Origin: Tridacna crocea
Lineage: Eukaryota; Mollusca; Bivalvia; Cardiida; Cardiidae
Direction: 5' to 3'
Length of the DNA stretch: 64,000 bases
Assembly: GCA_943736015.1 (NCBI GenBank)
Contig: OX031069.1
Location: 22,139,235 to 22,203,234, forward strand
Part shown: piece by piece, positions 35,786 to 47,018 of the stretch
How positions within the stretch are numbered: position 1 is the first letter of the stretch
How the letters are laid out: every line of letters starts with the position of its first letter
The notes under the pieces: model-generated
Told to the model about the DNA's origin: nothing
Database searches by the model: none
What the model saw: only the letters and a program-made list of their open reading frames with translations
Translations under genes and position numbers: made by a program

Positions 35786-37205
35786 AAATTAAAGTGATTA
35801 AAGTGAAATCTCCTAAATCTAAATGTTAGGAATCCAGGCCAGTTTTATAGTGCTTCAAACTTTCATTAAGCCTTGTATTAAACAATCCTAGTAAATTTCA
35901 AAGAAATTTAACTAGTAATGTAGGCTTTGCTGATCAGAAAACAATACTAAGTCATCAAATGGCTACTTTTCCTGAACAGTGTACTAGATTTGCAATCCAC
36001 TGATGAATCCTTGCAAGTTTCAAAATAATTGGATTGACACTGAGAACTTCCACTGCCTAAACAAGAATTGAAAATTTTCAGCTTTGAATGGCTACTTTTC
36101 CAAAACTGATTGGGAGATTTTTTCATAATCAATAGGGTTCAACCTATCTATGATACAAGCAACTGTGCAAGTCCAACCCAAAATTCTGACCTAATCATGT
36201 AAACAAGAAATGGAAATTTCGAATTGGCTGCTTTTTCAATATTGTTTATTGTATTTTTTTCTAAATCGATAGGATTCAAGCTCTTGATGAGACAAAGCAA
36301 CGGTATGAGTTTAAAAAAAATCTGATTACAAATGCAGACTTTAATGCATAAACAACTAGAAGGCCCTGAAGGGCCTGAATATGCTCTACTGGCAATCAAC
36401 TTGAAAATGGTTACTTTTCCCATACTATTTGTTGGATTTTTTTTTTCAAAATCCATAGGGTTGAAGCTATTGATGAGATAAACAAACTGCAAGTTTCACA
36501 AAAATCTGATTACAAATGCACATTTTATCGCGTAAACAAGAATTTGAAATTTTCAACTTGAAATGGCTACTTTTCCCATATTGTTTATTGGATTTTTTTC
36601 GAAATAAATCTGGTTGAAGCTACTGATGTGATAAAAAAAAAACCTGTGATTTTCATGAAAATCTGACAAGAAATGCAGACTTTATCGTGTAAACAAAAAC
36701 TTGAAATTTTCAACTTACAATGGCTACTTTTCCCATACTGTCTGTTGAATTTTTTTCAAAATCAATAGGATTGAAGCTATTGATGAGATAAACTGTGCAA
36801 GTTTCACTTAAATCTAGCGACAAATGCAGACTTTATCGCGTAAACAAGAATTGAAAATTTTCAACTGGAAATGGATACTTATCACATACTATTTGTTGGA
36901 TTTTTCTCAAAATCAATAGGGTTGAAGCTATTGATCAGATAAATAAACTTTGCAAATTTCATGAAAATCTGACGAGAAATGCAGACTTTATCGCGTGAAC
37001 AAGAATTTGAAATTTTCAACTTGAAATGGCTACTTTTCCCATATTGTTTGTTGGATTTTTCCCAAAATCAATAGGGTTAAAGCTATTGATAAGATAAACA
37101 ATCTGTGCAAGTTTCACGAAAATCTGACAACAAATGGAGACTTTATCGCATAAACAAGAAAAAGACTAACGGACGGACAGACGGACGGACCCACTGCAGT
37201 ATGCT
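35786..37205. repeat. ~155-bp tandem repeat with an internal family-A head
   Basis: Seven or so units with GATGAGATAAAC, AATGCAGACTTTATCGCGTA and ATGGCTACTTTTCCCATA, becoming more regular to the right and ending GGACGGACAGACGGACGGAC. At 36355-36395 a family-A head (AAGGCCCTGAAGGGCC) interrupts a unit; an element may begin there. Confidence 0.8.
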
Positions 37206-37670
37206 AGTGTGACAAAGTTGCCTGTGTGGCAATTTTTTTTAACTTATGCGATGAATAAGAATGTGTGTACACACCGCACCATACATAATGTGATAGTCAC
37301 TAGAGAATTTCCATGGATTAGTCGCAGTAAACAGTGTCCAAAAAATTATTTATGCTTGTGTGTCAAGTTCAATGAAGACAGACATGTGGGAAATCCTTCT
37401 GGTCTAGTGTTTACTATGGCAATGATATTACACTATAACATCATTTTCATATTAAAGGAGACAAATTTTTCACTTACATAACAAAAAGTAAAAGGCTTTG
37501 CAAAGTTACTTAAGTTTGCTTAAATAAACAGTAGTTAAGGAAAAATAATTATATGGAAAATACAAGAAATAATCAAGGAATAATTCTAGTGTCATGCTAA
37601 CAGAAAAACAAGAAAGAAATTATCAGTCACATTTGTTTTACTCTTTACTAGTTCAACTTCTGTGACAGTC
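37206..37670. other. no gene seen
   Basis: A 90-codon plus-strand frame (37209-37481) has no motif and begins in the tail of the preceding repeat. Confidence 0.4.
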
Positions 37671-37674
37671 ACAG

Positions 37675-38310
37675 ATAACAATGTGTCCATCATACCTGTG
37701 TTACAGTCACACATGAAAATGTCCATTCTCGTGCAACTATCATACAAGAAAATATATCCATACTTTTGCGACAATCTAGGAGTAGCTCAGAAAGTAGATT
37801 ATAATCTAAGGATATTAGCTTGCGCTGGGTCAAATCCCACATGGCCAACTCTGTTCTGATGTTTGATGAACATCAATGCACCTTGATTCATTTATCTTCC
37901 ACAGTTGAACTTTGTCTAATGTGTCCATACCTGTGTTACAGTCACGCATGAGAATGTGTCCATTATTGTGCAACTATCATACAAGGAAATATATCCATAC
38001 TTTTTCTACAGTCTAGAAATAGCTAAGAAAGTAGATTGTAATCCAAAGATATCAGCTTGCGCTGAGTCAAATCCTGTTTGGCCAACTTTCTTCTGATGTT
38101 TGATGAACACCAATGCACCTTGATTCATTCGTCTTCCACAACTGAACTTTGTCTATGTGAAAAAGAAGTCAGTGACTTAGAAAGAAAGTACTGGTGTGAA
38201 GTACTAGTGAAGAAAAACAAGTAAAACGTGGGTAGGTACACTGACCACCATGATATGACTGAATAATTGTTGAAAGTAGCATTAAAGCCCATGAAAGTGA
38301 TAGTCACACA
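37675..38310 (+). repeat. tRNA-derived SINE, tandemly duplicated 5' part
   Basis: Two related ~240-bp copies (37675-37915, 37918-38155) each include an A-box-like TAGCTCAGAAAGTAGA or TAGCTAAGAAAGTAGA and a B-box-like GGGTCAAATCCC or GAGTCAAATCC. The second copy is followed by a SINE body (GTAGGTACACTGACC ... ATGACTGAATAATTGTTG) shared with 30.8 and 53.4 kb. Confidence 0.65.
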
Positions 38311-38689
38311 AGACCATAAGCCCTCATGTGTGCACAGGTCACACAAGAAAATGTGACCAAAGTGTTCAGAAACTCTTTTTCTTTGGCTTTTTCACGCTGT
38401 CCTCTGAAAGTCTAGCAACATGCAGTTCAGCAGCCTTTTCTTTGGTTCCCATGTTGAATCGTCATCATCACTGACTCGATACGTCATGACTGGTGGTTTT
38501 CTTGAAAATATGAAGAAAATTTAGTATATTCAGAATGCAGGATTTCTTTTGTTTTCTCTCTCCAATTTGAGTAAACACCGGTTCAAGCCATTAATGTAAT
38601 ACTGAATTTTGAGTATGTTTTGGGACACCGAAAGAATTTGGACACCATCAAAAATTGCAAAAATGATTATTTTTTATGACCCAAAGAAA

Positions 38690-39745
38690 TTACGCCATGG
38701 ACAAAAATAAAATGTTAAAATTTACAAAGGGCAATAATAAAAAAAGTTGGAATAGAGGTATGGTTCTTGTACACTGCACTTTGCCTTTCGGTAATCTAAC
38801 TGTGTGTGAAGTTTGAAGTTACTAGCTTCAATATACATGTATTTGAAGTTATGACCTGGACAAAAAACCGAAGTTAAAATTTACAAAGGGCAATAACTCA
38901 AAAAACAGTTGATACAGAGTTATGGTTCTTGTACACTGCACTTCTCCATAATGTGATCTAATTGTGTGTGAAGTTTGAAGTAACTAGCTTTAATACATTG
39001 GAAGTTATGAACTGGACAAAAACCCAAAGTTAAAATTTACGAAGGGCTATAACTCAAAAAAATAGTTGGTATAGGGTAATGGTTCTTGTACACTGCACTT
39101 CTCCTCAATGTGATCTAGCTGTGTGTGAAATCTTAAGTTACTAGCTTAAATACTTTGGGTGTTATGCTCCGGACAAAAATCATGAGTTAAAATTTTCAAA
39201 GGGCAATAACCTGAAAAATAGTTGGAAAAAAGTTACAGTTCTTGTACACTGCACTTTGCGTTTCGGTAATCTAAGTGTGTGTGAAATTTAAGTTATTAGC
39301 TTCAATACATTGGAAGTTATGACCTGGACAAAAAAAAAACAAAGTTAAAATTTACAAAGGGCAATAACTCAAAAAATAGTCGGAACGGAGTTATAGTTCT
39401 TGTACACTGCACTTCTCCTCAATGTGATCCAGTTGTGTGTGAAGTTTGAAGTACCTAGCTTCAATACTTTGGAAGTTATGCTCTGGACTAAACTCCAAAG
39501 TTCAAATTTGCGAAGTGTAAAAAGTTCGAGGGGAGATAATTCCGCAACCAATGGCAGTCATGTCGTGAAAATTGCACATGCACAATTTCATATGTACCCA
39601 AACCTTATGTGCAAATTTCAAGGCAGTACTTGAAAAACTGTTGGAGAAACGCTCCGGACAAAATTGTGCCTACAGACAGACGCACAGACGGACGGATGGA
39701 CGTTTCCAGTATACCCCCTCATCTTCGTTGTGGGGGGTATAAATA
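38690..39745 (+). mobile_element. element with ~155-165-bp central tandem repeats and hairpin tail (family C)
   Basis: Five units with TTTACAAAGGGCAATAACTC, TTCTTGTACACTGCACTTCT and GTGTGTGAAGTTTGAAGT, then a GACAGACGCACAGACGGACG run and the tail hairpin CCAGTATACCCCC ... GGGGGGTATAA. Confidence 0.75.
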
Positions 39746-39836
39746 GACTAACAGACATACAGACGGATGGACAGACGGACAACGGAAACAACGCCATGAC
39801 AAAAGCTCATCTGACTGAAAGCCAGTAGAGCTTAAA
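39746..39836 (+). repeat. family-A element tail
   Basis: ACGGACAACGGAAACAACGC ... TGACTGAAAGCCAGTAGAGC matches the tail at 33670-33732. Confidence 0.65.
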
Positions 39837-40300
39837 ACTGTCAAGTTCAATGGGAGATAATTCCTCAACCTGGAAGAGTTGACACTTGAAAATTGCGTCT
39901 TGCAAATTTTCAATATATGATCAGTATACATATGTAAAAAGTTTCAATACAATTGAAGGAAAGCTGTAGGAGGAGTTCCCAACTTAAAATTACTAGTATT
40001 TTGTACACAAACGGACACATGGACGGACGGTCTTACGAGACGGACCTTGTGAGGTCGAATTGCTCTTTATTCAATGCAACCCAAACAACCCCATAAGAGC
40101 ACCTTTTTAACCCCAATATCCCTAACCCTAACCCCTAACCTACCACATAGACGGAATGAACCCCATAGAGACTAAATGTACAGTTACCCCGAACCCCACA
40201 ATGTCGGGCTCGTAAGGACGGACACACAGACAGACGGACACACGGACAGATAGGCTGATTCCAGTATACCCCTAAAACATTCGTTTTGCGGGGGTACAAA
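39837..40300 (+). repeat. family-C element 3' half, split by a TIR element
   Basis: AATGGGAGATAATTCCTCAA ... TTTCAATACAATTGAAGGAA ... GATTCCAGTATACCCCTAA. The same sequence lies inverted at 62945-63235. Confidence 0.75.
40032..40216. mobile_element. 185-bp TIR element with telomere-like core
   Basis: CTTACGAGACGGACCTTGTG at the left is inverted at the right as CACAATGTCGGGCTCGTAAG (about 20-bp TIRs with three mismatches). The core holds CCCTAACCCTAACCCCTAACC. It interrupts a GACGGACGG tract. Confidence 0.75.
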
Positions 40301-40314
40301 TACTGGTAAAAAGC

Positions 40315-43300
40315 ATGAAGCTGTGTGAATAGACCCAGATCAGTCTTCTACAGACCAGTCTCAAACGGTGTGTACAGTTTTAACTTTTTAAGCCAATAAA
40401 ACTAGTATAAAGCTGTGTAAATAGACCCAGATCAGTCTTCTACAGACCAGTCTGAAACAGTGTGTACAGTTTTAAGTCAGTAAAACTGGTATAAAGCTGT
40501 GTGAATAGACCCAGATCAATCTTCTAGGGACCAGTCTCAAACAGTGTGTACAGTTGTTAGTCAGTAAAACTAGTATAAAGCCGTGTGAATAGACCCAGAT
40601 CAGTCTTCTAGGGACCAATCTTAAACGGTTTGTACAGTTTTAAGCCAATAAAACTAGTATAAAGCTGTGTGAATAGACCCAGATCATTCTTCTAGGGACC
40701 AATCTCAAACGTAGTGTACATTTTCAAGGCAAAAACACTACATGTAGTATAAAGATGAAAGAATCGACCCCGACAAGTCTTCAGAGACCAGTCTCAAACG
40801 GTGTGTACAGTTGTAAGACAATAAAACTAGTATAAGATTGTATGAATAGACCACGACCAGTCTTCTAGAGACCAGTCTCAAAAGGTAAATACACTTTTAA
40901 GTCTATAAAACTGGTATAAAGTTATATGAATATGATATCTTTTAGAGACAAGTCTCAAACGGTGTGTACAGTTGTTGGTCAAAAGCACTTGAATAAAGCT
41001 GTATGAATAGACCCCGATCAGTCTTCTAAGGACCGGTCTCAAACGGTGTGTACAGTTGTAAGTAAAACAACAGCAGTATAAAGTTGTATAAAGCTGTATG
41101 AATGGACCCCGATCAGTCTTCTAGAGACCAGTCTCAAACGTAGTGTACAGTTTTTTAGTCAATAAAACTAGTATAAAGCTGTATGAATAGACCCCGATCA
41201 GTCTTCTAGAGACCAGTCTCAAACGATGTGTACAGTTTTTTAGTCAATAAAACTAGTATAAAGCTGTATGAATTGACCCCGATCAGTCTTCTAGAGACCA
41301 GTCTCAAACGATGTGTACAGTTTTTAGTCAATAAAACTAGTATAAAGTTGTATGAATAGACCCCGATCAGTCTTCTAGGGACCAATCTCAAACGTAGTGT
41401 ACAGTTTTAAGGCAAAAACACTACATGTAGTATAAAGATGAAAGAATCGACCCCGACAAGTCTTCAGAGACCAGTCTCAAACGGTGTTTGAGGTTACAAG
41501 TCAATAAACCTAGAAGAAAGCTGTAAGAACCGACCCCGATCAGTCTTCTAGAGACCAGTCTCAAACGGTGTTGAGGGTTGTAAGTCGATAAAACTAGTAT
41601 AAAGCTGTAAGAATCGACCTTGACCAGTCTTCTAGAGAGCAGTCTCAAACGCTGTATTCAGTTGTAAGTAAAAAAAAAAAAACTAGTATAAAGTTATTTG
41701 AACAGACCCCTGTCAGTCTTCCAGGGACCAGTCTCAAACGATGTGTACAATCATTAGTGAAAAAAATTGTATAAAGTTGTATTAATCGACCTCGACTAGT
41801 CTTCTAGAGACCAGTCTCAAAGGATGTGTACAGTTCTAAGTCAATAAAACTAGTATAAAGATATTTGAACAGACCCCGGCCAGTCTTCTAGAGACCATTC
41901 TAAAACGGTGTGTACACTTTTTAGTCATTAAAAGTAGTATAAAGTTGTATTAATCGACCCCTACCAGTTTTCTAGAAACCAGTCTCAAACGGTGTGTACA
42001 GTTGTAAATCAATAAAACTTGTATAAAGTTGTTTGAACAGACCCCGATCAGTCTTCTGGAGACCAGTCTCAAACGGTGTATACACTTTTTAGTCAATAAA
42101 ACTAGTATAAAGTTGTATTAATCGATCCCGACCAGTCTTCTAGAGACCAGTCTCAAATGGTGTGTACAGTTGTAACTCAGTTAAACTAGTATAAAGTTGT
42201 TTGAACAGACCCCGATCAGTCTTCCGGAGACTAGTCTCAAACGGTGTGTACAGTTGTAAATCAATAAAACTTGTATAAAGTTGTTTGAACAGACCCCGAT
42301 CAGTCTTCTGGAGACCAGTCTCAAACGGTGTGTGCAGTTGTAAGTCAATAAATTAGTATAAAGTTGTTTGAACAGACCCCGATCAGTCTTCCGGAAACCA
42401 GTCTCAAACGGTGTATACACTTTTTAGTCAATAAAACTAGTATAAAGTTGTATTAATCGACCCCGACCAGTCTTCTAGAGACCAGTCTCAAACGGTGTGT
42501 ACAGTTGTAAGTCAATAAATTAGTATAAAGTTTTGAACAGACCCCGATCAGTCTTCCGGAAACCAGTCTCAAACGGTGTATACACTTTTTAGTCAATAAA
42601 ACTAGTATAAAGTTGTATTAATCGACCCCGACCAGTCTTCTAGAGACCAGTCTCAAACGGTGTGTACAGTTGTAAGTCAATAAATTAGTATAAAGTTTTG
42701 AACAGACCCCGATCAGTCTTCTGGAGACCAGCCTCAAACGGCATGTAGACTTTTTAGTATATAAAACTTGTATAAAGTTGTATCAATCGACCCCGACCAG
42801 TCTTCTAGAGACCAGTCTCAAACGGTGTGTACAGTTGTAAGTCAGTTAAACTAGTATAAAGATATTTGAACAGACCCCGATCAGTCTTCTGGAGACCAGT
42901 CTCAAACGGTCTCTACAATTGCAAGTCAATAAAACTAGTATTAAGTTGTATAAATAGACCCCGATCAGTCTCCTCGAGACCAGTCTCAAACGGTGTGTAC
43001 AGTTGTAAATCAATTAACCCCTTACCATACGACAAATTTTTGGACTGGTCCAAATTGAGAGAATTTGCAGACGACAAAATAAATGTGACTGAAAAGTTAA
43101 AATTTGCTATGGGAAGGGTAGGAAACATTGTGGGAAAAGGAGAAAATGCTGATTACCAGCATTTTCTCCTTTTCCCACAGTGTTTTCAAAAGGCTTCTTT
43201 CTCAGGGGCGTCAAAAGTAGGGATTGTGTGGTAATGGGTTAACTAGTGTAAAGCTGTATGAATAGACCCCGATCAGTCTTCTAGAGACCAGACTCAAACA

Positions 43301-43680
43301 TTGTGTACAGATGCATGTCAATAAAACTGTATAACGCTATAAGAATCGACCCCAATCAGTCTTGTGGAGATCAGTCTCAAACAGTGTGTACCATTGCAAG
43401 TCTATAAAACTGGTATAACATTGTATAAATTAACCCCAGTCAGTCTTCTAGAGACCGGTTTCACATCCATGGTGTTAAAGTCAATAAAACTTGTACTTTG
43501 ATAAATGTGATTTCAAGCTGTAAGAATCGACCCCGATCAGTCCCTAGTCTTCTAGAGACCACGCTCAAATTTTGTGTACAGTGGTAGATCTAAATCAATA
43601 ACAATCGTATAAAGATGTAAGAATCAATCCCGATCAGTCTTCTAGAGAAGACCGGTCTCAAACGGTGTGTAGGCCCGTAT
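40315..43680. repeat. 84-bp satellite array, about 37 units
   Basis: Unit words: ATAAAACTAGTATAAAG, GACCCCGATCAGTCTTCTAG, AGACCAGTCTCAAACGGTGT, GTACAGTTGTAAGTC. Spacing is 80-88 bp. Units at both margins are most diverged. A MITE-1 interrupts it at 43014-43242. Minus-strand frames rich in LRLVSRRLIGV are repeat shadows. Confidence 0.95.
43014..43242 (-). mobile_element. MITE-1 copy inserted in the satellite
   Basis: TTAACCCCTTACCATACGAC to GTGTGGTAATGGGTTAA. Flanks read GTAAATCAA-TTAA-element-TTAA-CTAGTGTAAAG. Another unit has the single-TTAA form GTCAGTTAAACTAGTATAAA (42841). Hairpin 43131-43196 is nearly perfect. Confidence 0.97.
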
Positions 43681-43766
43681 GAAATCATCAACAAATTTTA
43701 GGCATTCCGGCCGCCCGTCTGCCTGCACACCGGTCCGATCGCCCATCTAGGCCTAATCATCCAAAC

Positions 43767-43769
<3 letters not shown>

Positions 43770-43811
<42 letters not shown>
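43770..43811. repeat. (CT)n microsatellite
   Basis: Uninterrupted CT dinucleotides, about 20 copies. Confidence 0.95.
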
Positions 43812-43813
<2 letters not shown>

Positions 43814-43814
43814 G

Positions 43815-43918
43815 AGAGCTCGTACTCTGGAGAACTCGTACCCCAATCTGAAGGGTACGAGTTCTCCAGAGAAGTCGTACCCTGGGTACGAATTCTCCAG
43901 AGAACTCGTACCTTACAG
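43815..43918. repeat. cluster of GGTACGAGTTCTCC palindromes
   Basis: About six copies of GGTACGAGTTCTCC or its complement, alternating in orientation and forming 28-bp palindromes when adjacent. A second cluster is at 45738-45865. Confidence 0.85.
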
Positions 43919-44732
43919 ATATTTTTGGCGATAAAATTGTAGGCCTATATATCATTCAGATTTTTGTGAATTGATGATTTTCATTTTATTTTTTATGAAA
44001 TTAGTAAAGTTATACAATAATCAAGCATTGGTAATTGGTATTTGTAGTAAAAAATCAGTTTTGTTACCGGATGTTTGATGGATTAAAATGAAAAGGAAGT
44101 GTAAGGTAAAGGGGCAGGTAAATTCAAGAAAGATGAAATGATCAGTTCTATAGTGTACATAATCTGGATACGTCTAATGATTCGAAGATAGTTTTTTTTT
44201 TATTTTTAAGTTAATTTAGATAATTTTAGGTTCGTTAATGGAGTATGCCATTTTTTTTAAGGAGTCAAATGTGTCGGGTACAATGAAGTCAAATATCAGA
44301 TGTGATAAACATGATTGTGCGCACTTGCCATTTACCAGCATTAAAACTGTATAGTTCTTCAAAAGGACTCTTAACCCGTTACAAATCAATCGCATGGTTT
44401 TACGAGGCATGAGACTTATATAAATAATGTTGGAAAAGGATTGAACGAGTATATATAACCAGTTCTTTATTATGTAACACTACAAGAAGAAATCCAGCTC
44501 TTTGAATTTTGATGGATCCAAATAGTGCTGATTTGCGAAAACACCCTGTGGGAGATATATAGCTTTTGAAAATGTTGTTGGGGAAAAATGGGGAGGGTGC
44601 ATATATGACCAGTATTTCCTCATTTCCGTACCTTTTCAGTCCGATAAATAAATACGTGTCCAAATATGAATTTGTTGTATGCAGATATATACAATTTTGG
44701 AGAGACTATGAATTCACATAGAGCAACATTTG

Positions 44733-44780
<48 letters not shown>

Positions 44781-45737
44781 CATTGCACAGACTCCTTCTA
44801 TATTTTCTGAGACGTTTATTTCACGATCTCGAGTCTCAACCACTCCGAAGAAGTACCATTTTGCGAAAAGGTGCAAAATCAAATAACCAACATCGTCTCC
44901 TTTTTCCACGTGTTTCAAACAATTTTGAAAGCTTCTTCAGACGGCTTATATGAAATTTTCTACTTACAAGCGATTTTTGTATTGCTGAAACATTGTGGAG
45001 AAATGATGTCACCGATTTTTTCAATCATTACCCTACGTGCTTAACTCTTTTTGCGCCAAAAGTATACCGGGAATTCATCGACGATTCACTAAAATTCAGA
45101 AAAGATTTTTTCTGAAAGATTTGGCTGAGAATCTTGATGGTGTAATTATCCAAGCTCAGACTGCATTTTTTGCATACTGATCTTATTCTTTACCACCCGT
45201 TTCGATTCTAGCGTTGAATGAATTAAGGGTTCAATATTGAATATTGCAATTATGGTACAGTAATATGACCATTATTACACCTGTCTGGCTGTCTTTGTCC
45301 AGGAAATTTGCTTTTCACCAGGTGTGAAAATTTGATTAACTCTGTGTTCATTTTATCAACCCCTTCCATTTAACAAATATCTAATCCAATAAGATACTGA
45401 TTCCTAGACTGTTCTTACACAAAACAACATGAAAGATCAATTCAAAACTTGAATGCAAGTGAAGGCTACCGGAAGAATTGAATAGAGCAAAAATTAATTC
45501 TACTAATGATTTTTCAGTTGAATACAATTTATTTATTGTTCATAAATGTTTTTCCTTACGATTTTTACATCAAAGAACATACACTGCATGCGAAAACACA
45601 CAGGTTTTTTTTTTTTACTTTACTTGTCTTTTCAACACATGTACAAGGGGGAAAAAACATCAAATCTGTACATCACAATAACGGCATAAAAATAAAAGTT
45701 GACAGCATGCTGGTAAACTAACATTTATATTTATTAG
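43919..45737. other. no gene seen; decayed TTAA elements and a (CT)n tract
   Basis: (CT)n lies at 44736-44776. Decayed TTAA-bounded elements lie near 44371-44480 (TTAACCCGTTACAAATCAAT) and 45041-45232 (TTAACTCTTTTTGCGCC ... CAGACTGCA, MITE-2-like). Ser/Leu or Arg/Glu runs in open frames come from the CT tract. Confidence 0.45.
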
Positions 45738-45865
45738 TGGGGGTACGAGTTCTCCAGAGAACTCGTACCCAGGGTAAGAATTCTCTGGAGAACTCGTACC
45801 TTTGAGATTGGGGTACGAGTTCTCCAAGGTACGAGTTCTCCAGGGTACGAGTTCTCCTGATACCG
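45738..45865. repeat. second cluster of GGTACGAGTTCTCC palindromes
   Basis: About seven copies in both orientations. The following sequence contains CAGACTCAAACGGTGTTT (45910), a satellite fragment, mirroring the satellite edge before the first cluster. Confidence 0.85.
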
Positions 45866-46209
45866 TAAAGATAAACCGCGCCCCATAGGCGGTGTTCAAT
45901 ATAATTGACACCAGACTCAAACGGTGTTTGACACAAACGGTGTGGATATAACGACAATCCCAGTGCGTTTAGTGGCCGTTAAATCGTGAAATTGCACAAT
46001 ATGTTAACAATTTGTAAATTTTTTAACCAAGGAGGAAGTAAATTTAGTCACACCAGGCTTTTCTGTATGTAACGATAGGTACTAGTTTCCTCGTGAGATA
46101 CTTTTAGGTAAAACTATGGGGTTTACAGAATTTTAGGTGATTAAATACATTTGTGGTTCGTTCATACGATTGGTTTTGATTTGCTTCTTTCAACGGTTTG
46201 ATTAACATT

Positions 46210-46427
46210 TTTTTGACTGTTTCAAATTCAGAACATCTGCTGAAGAAAACTTTCAAAGTACAGCTTAGTTAAAGTTCCCATATATGATACAGATTAGAAG
46301 ATATTGTGGAAATGGGAGAAAATGCCAGATAGCAGCAATTTCTTCTTTTCCTTCAATTTTTTCTAAAGCTTTCGTACTCGGGGTTGGTAAAACTCTGGAT
46401 TTTTTTGTAAAGAGTAAAGGGTTAAAT
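46210..46427 (-). mobile_element. MITE-1 copy, decayed
   Basis: GAAGATATTGTGGAAATGGG and AGCAGCAATTTCTTCTTTTC hairpin; right end AGTAAAGGGTTAA. Confidence 0.55.
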
Positions 46428-46431
46428 ATGT

Positions 46432-46658
46432 TTAACCCATTACCACACAAACCCTACTTTTGACACCCCTGAGAGAGAAGCCTTTAGAAAACATTGTGGG
46501 AAAAGGAGAAAATGCTGGTATCCAGCATTTTCTCCTTTTCCCACAAGGTTTTCTACCCTTCACAAAACAAATTTCAAATTTTCAGTCACTTTTATTTTGT
46601 TGTCTGCAAATGCTATCAATTTGGACCAATCTAAATATTGTTGTTTGGTAATGGGTTA
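46432..46658 (+). mobile_element. MITE-1 copy, back-to-back pair upstream of ANKZF1
   Basis: TTAACCCATTACCACACAAA start; right end TTTGGTAATGGGTTAT. Shares its last four bases with the next copy. Confidence 0.9.
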
Positions 46659-46883
46659 TCTCTTTACCAAACGACAAAATTTTACAGTGGTCCAAGTTGA
46701 AAGCATTTGCAGACGACAAAATATATGAAACTCAAAAGTTGGAATTTGTTTCCAGCAGGTTAGAAAACATTATGGGAAAAACGGAAAATGCTGGTTACCA
46801 GCATTTTCTCCCTTTTTCACAATGTTTTTACATGTCTTCTACCTTGAGTCGTAAGAACCAGGGATTGTTTGGTACAGTGTTAA
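46655..46883 (-). mobile_element. MITE-1 copy, 136 bp before the ANKZF1 start codon
   Basis: TTATCTCTTTACCAAACGAC start and TTTGGTACAGTGTTAA end. With its inverted neighbour it forms a 450-bp pair of opposed copies in the proximal 5' flank. Confidence 0.9.
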
Positions 46884-47018
46884 ATACAATCTCTCCATGT
46901 ATGTACAATGTATGTATTCCTGTCTGTCTATTCTTTAACATTATGACTCCTGTCTTTTTATTCAAGCTGAGAAGCAGAAAATTCCAAGAGACTAAGTTCG
47001 CAGAGAAAAGAAAGAAAG
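46884..47018 (+). promoter_or_regulatory. 5' flank / probable 5' UTR of ANKZF1
   Basis: The 135 bp between the end of a MITE and the start codon are purine-rich near the ATG and hold no TATA box that I would trust. The proximal promoter therefore overlaps the back-to-back MITE pair at 46432-46883, unless a distal 5' UTR exon exists. Confidence 0.3.

Noticed and set aside
37795-37855. Possible tRNA gene (TAGCTCAG ... GGGTCAAATCCC)
   Set aside because: No complete cloverleaf, and the segment is duplicated and fused to a SINE body.
40110-40143. Interstitial telomere or chromosome end
   Set aside because: The CCCTAA run is very short and lies inside a small TIR element.
41206-42420. Minus-strand frames with repeated RLVSRRLIGV-type motifs
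   Set aside because: They follow the 84-bp satellite period (28 residues) and reflect the DNA repeat, not a repeat protein.
40315-43680. CRISPR-like look of a regular short-period array
   Set aside because: Units are full-length degenerate satellite monomers without distinct spacers, in an intron-bearing animal genome.
43698-44918. Arg/Glu or Ser/Leu repeat frames
   Set aside because: They are translations of (CT)n microsatellites.
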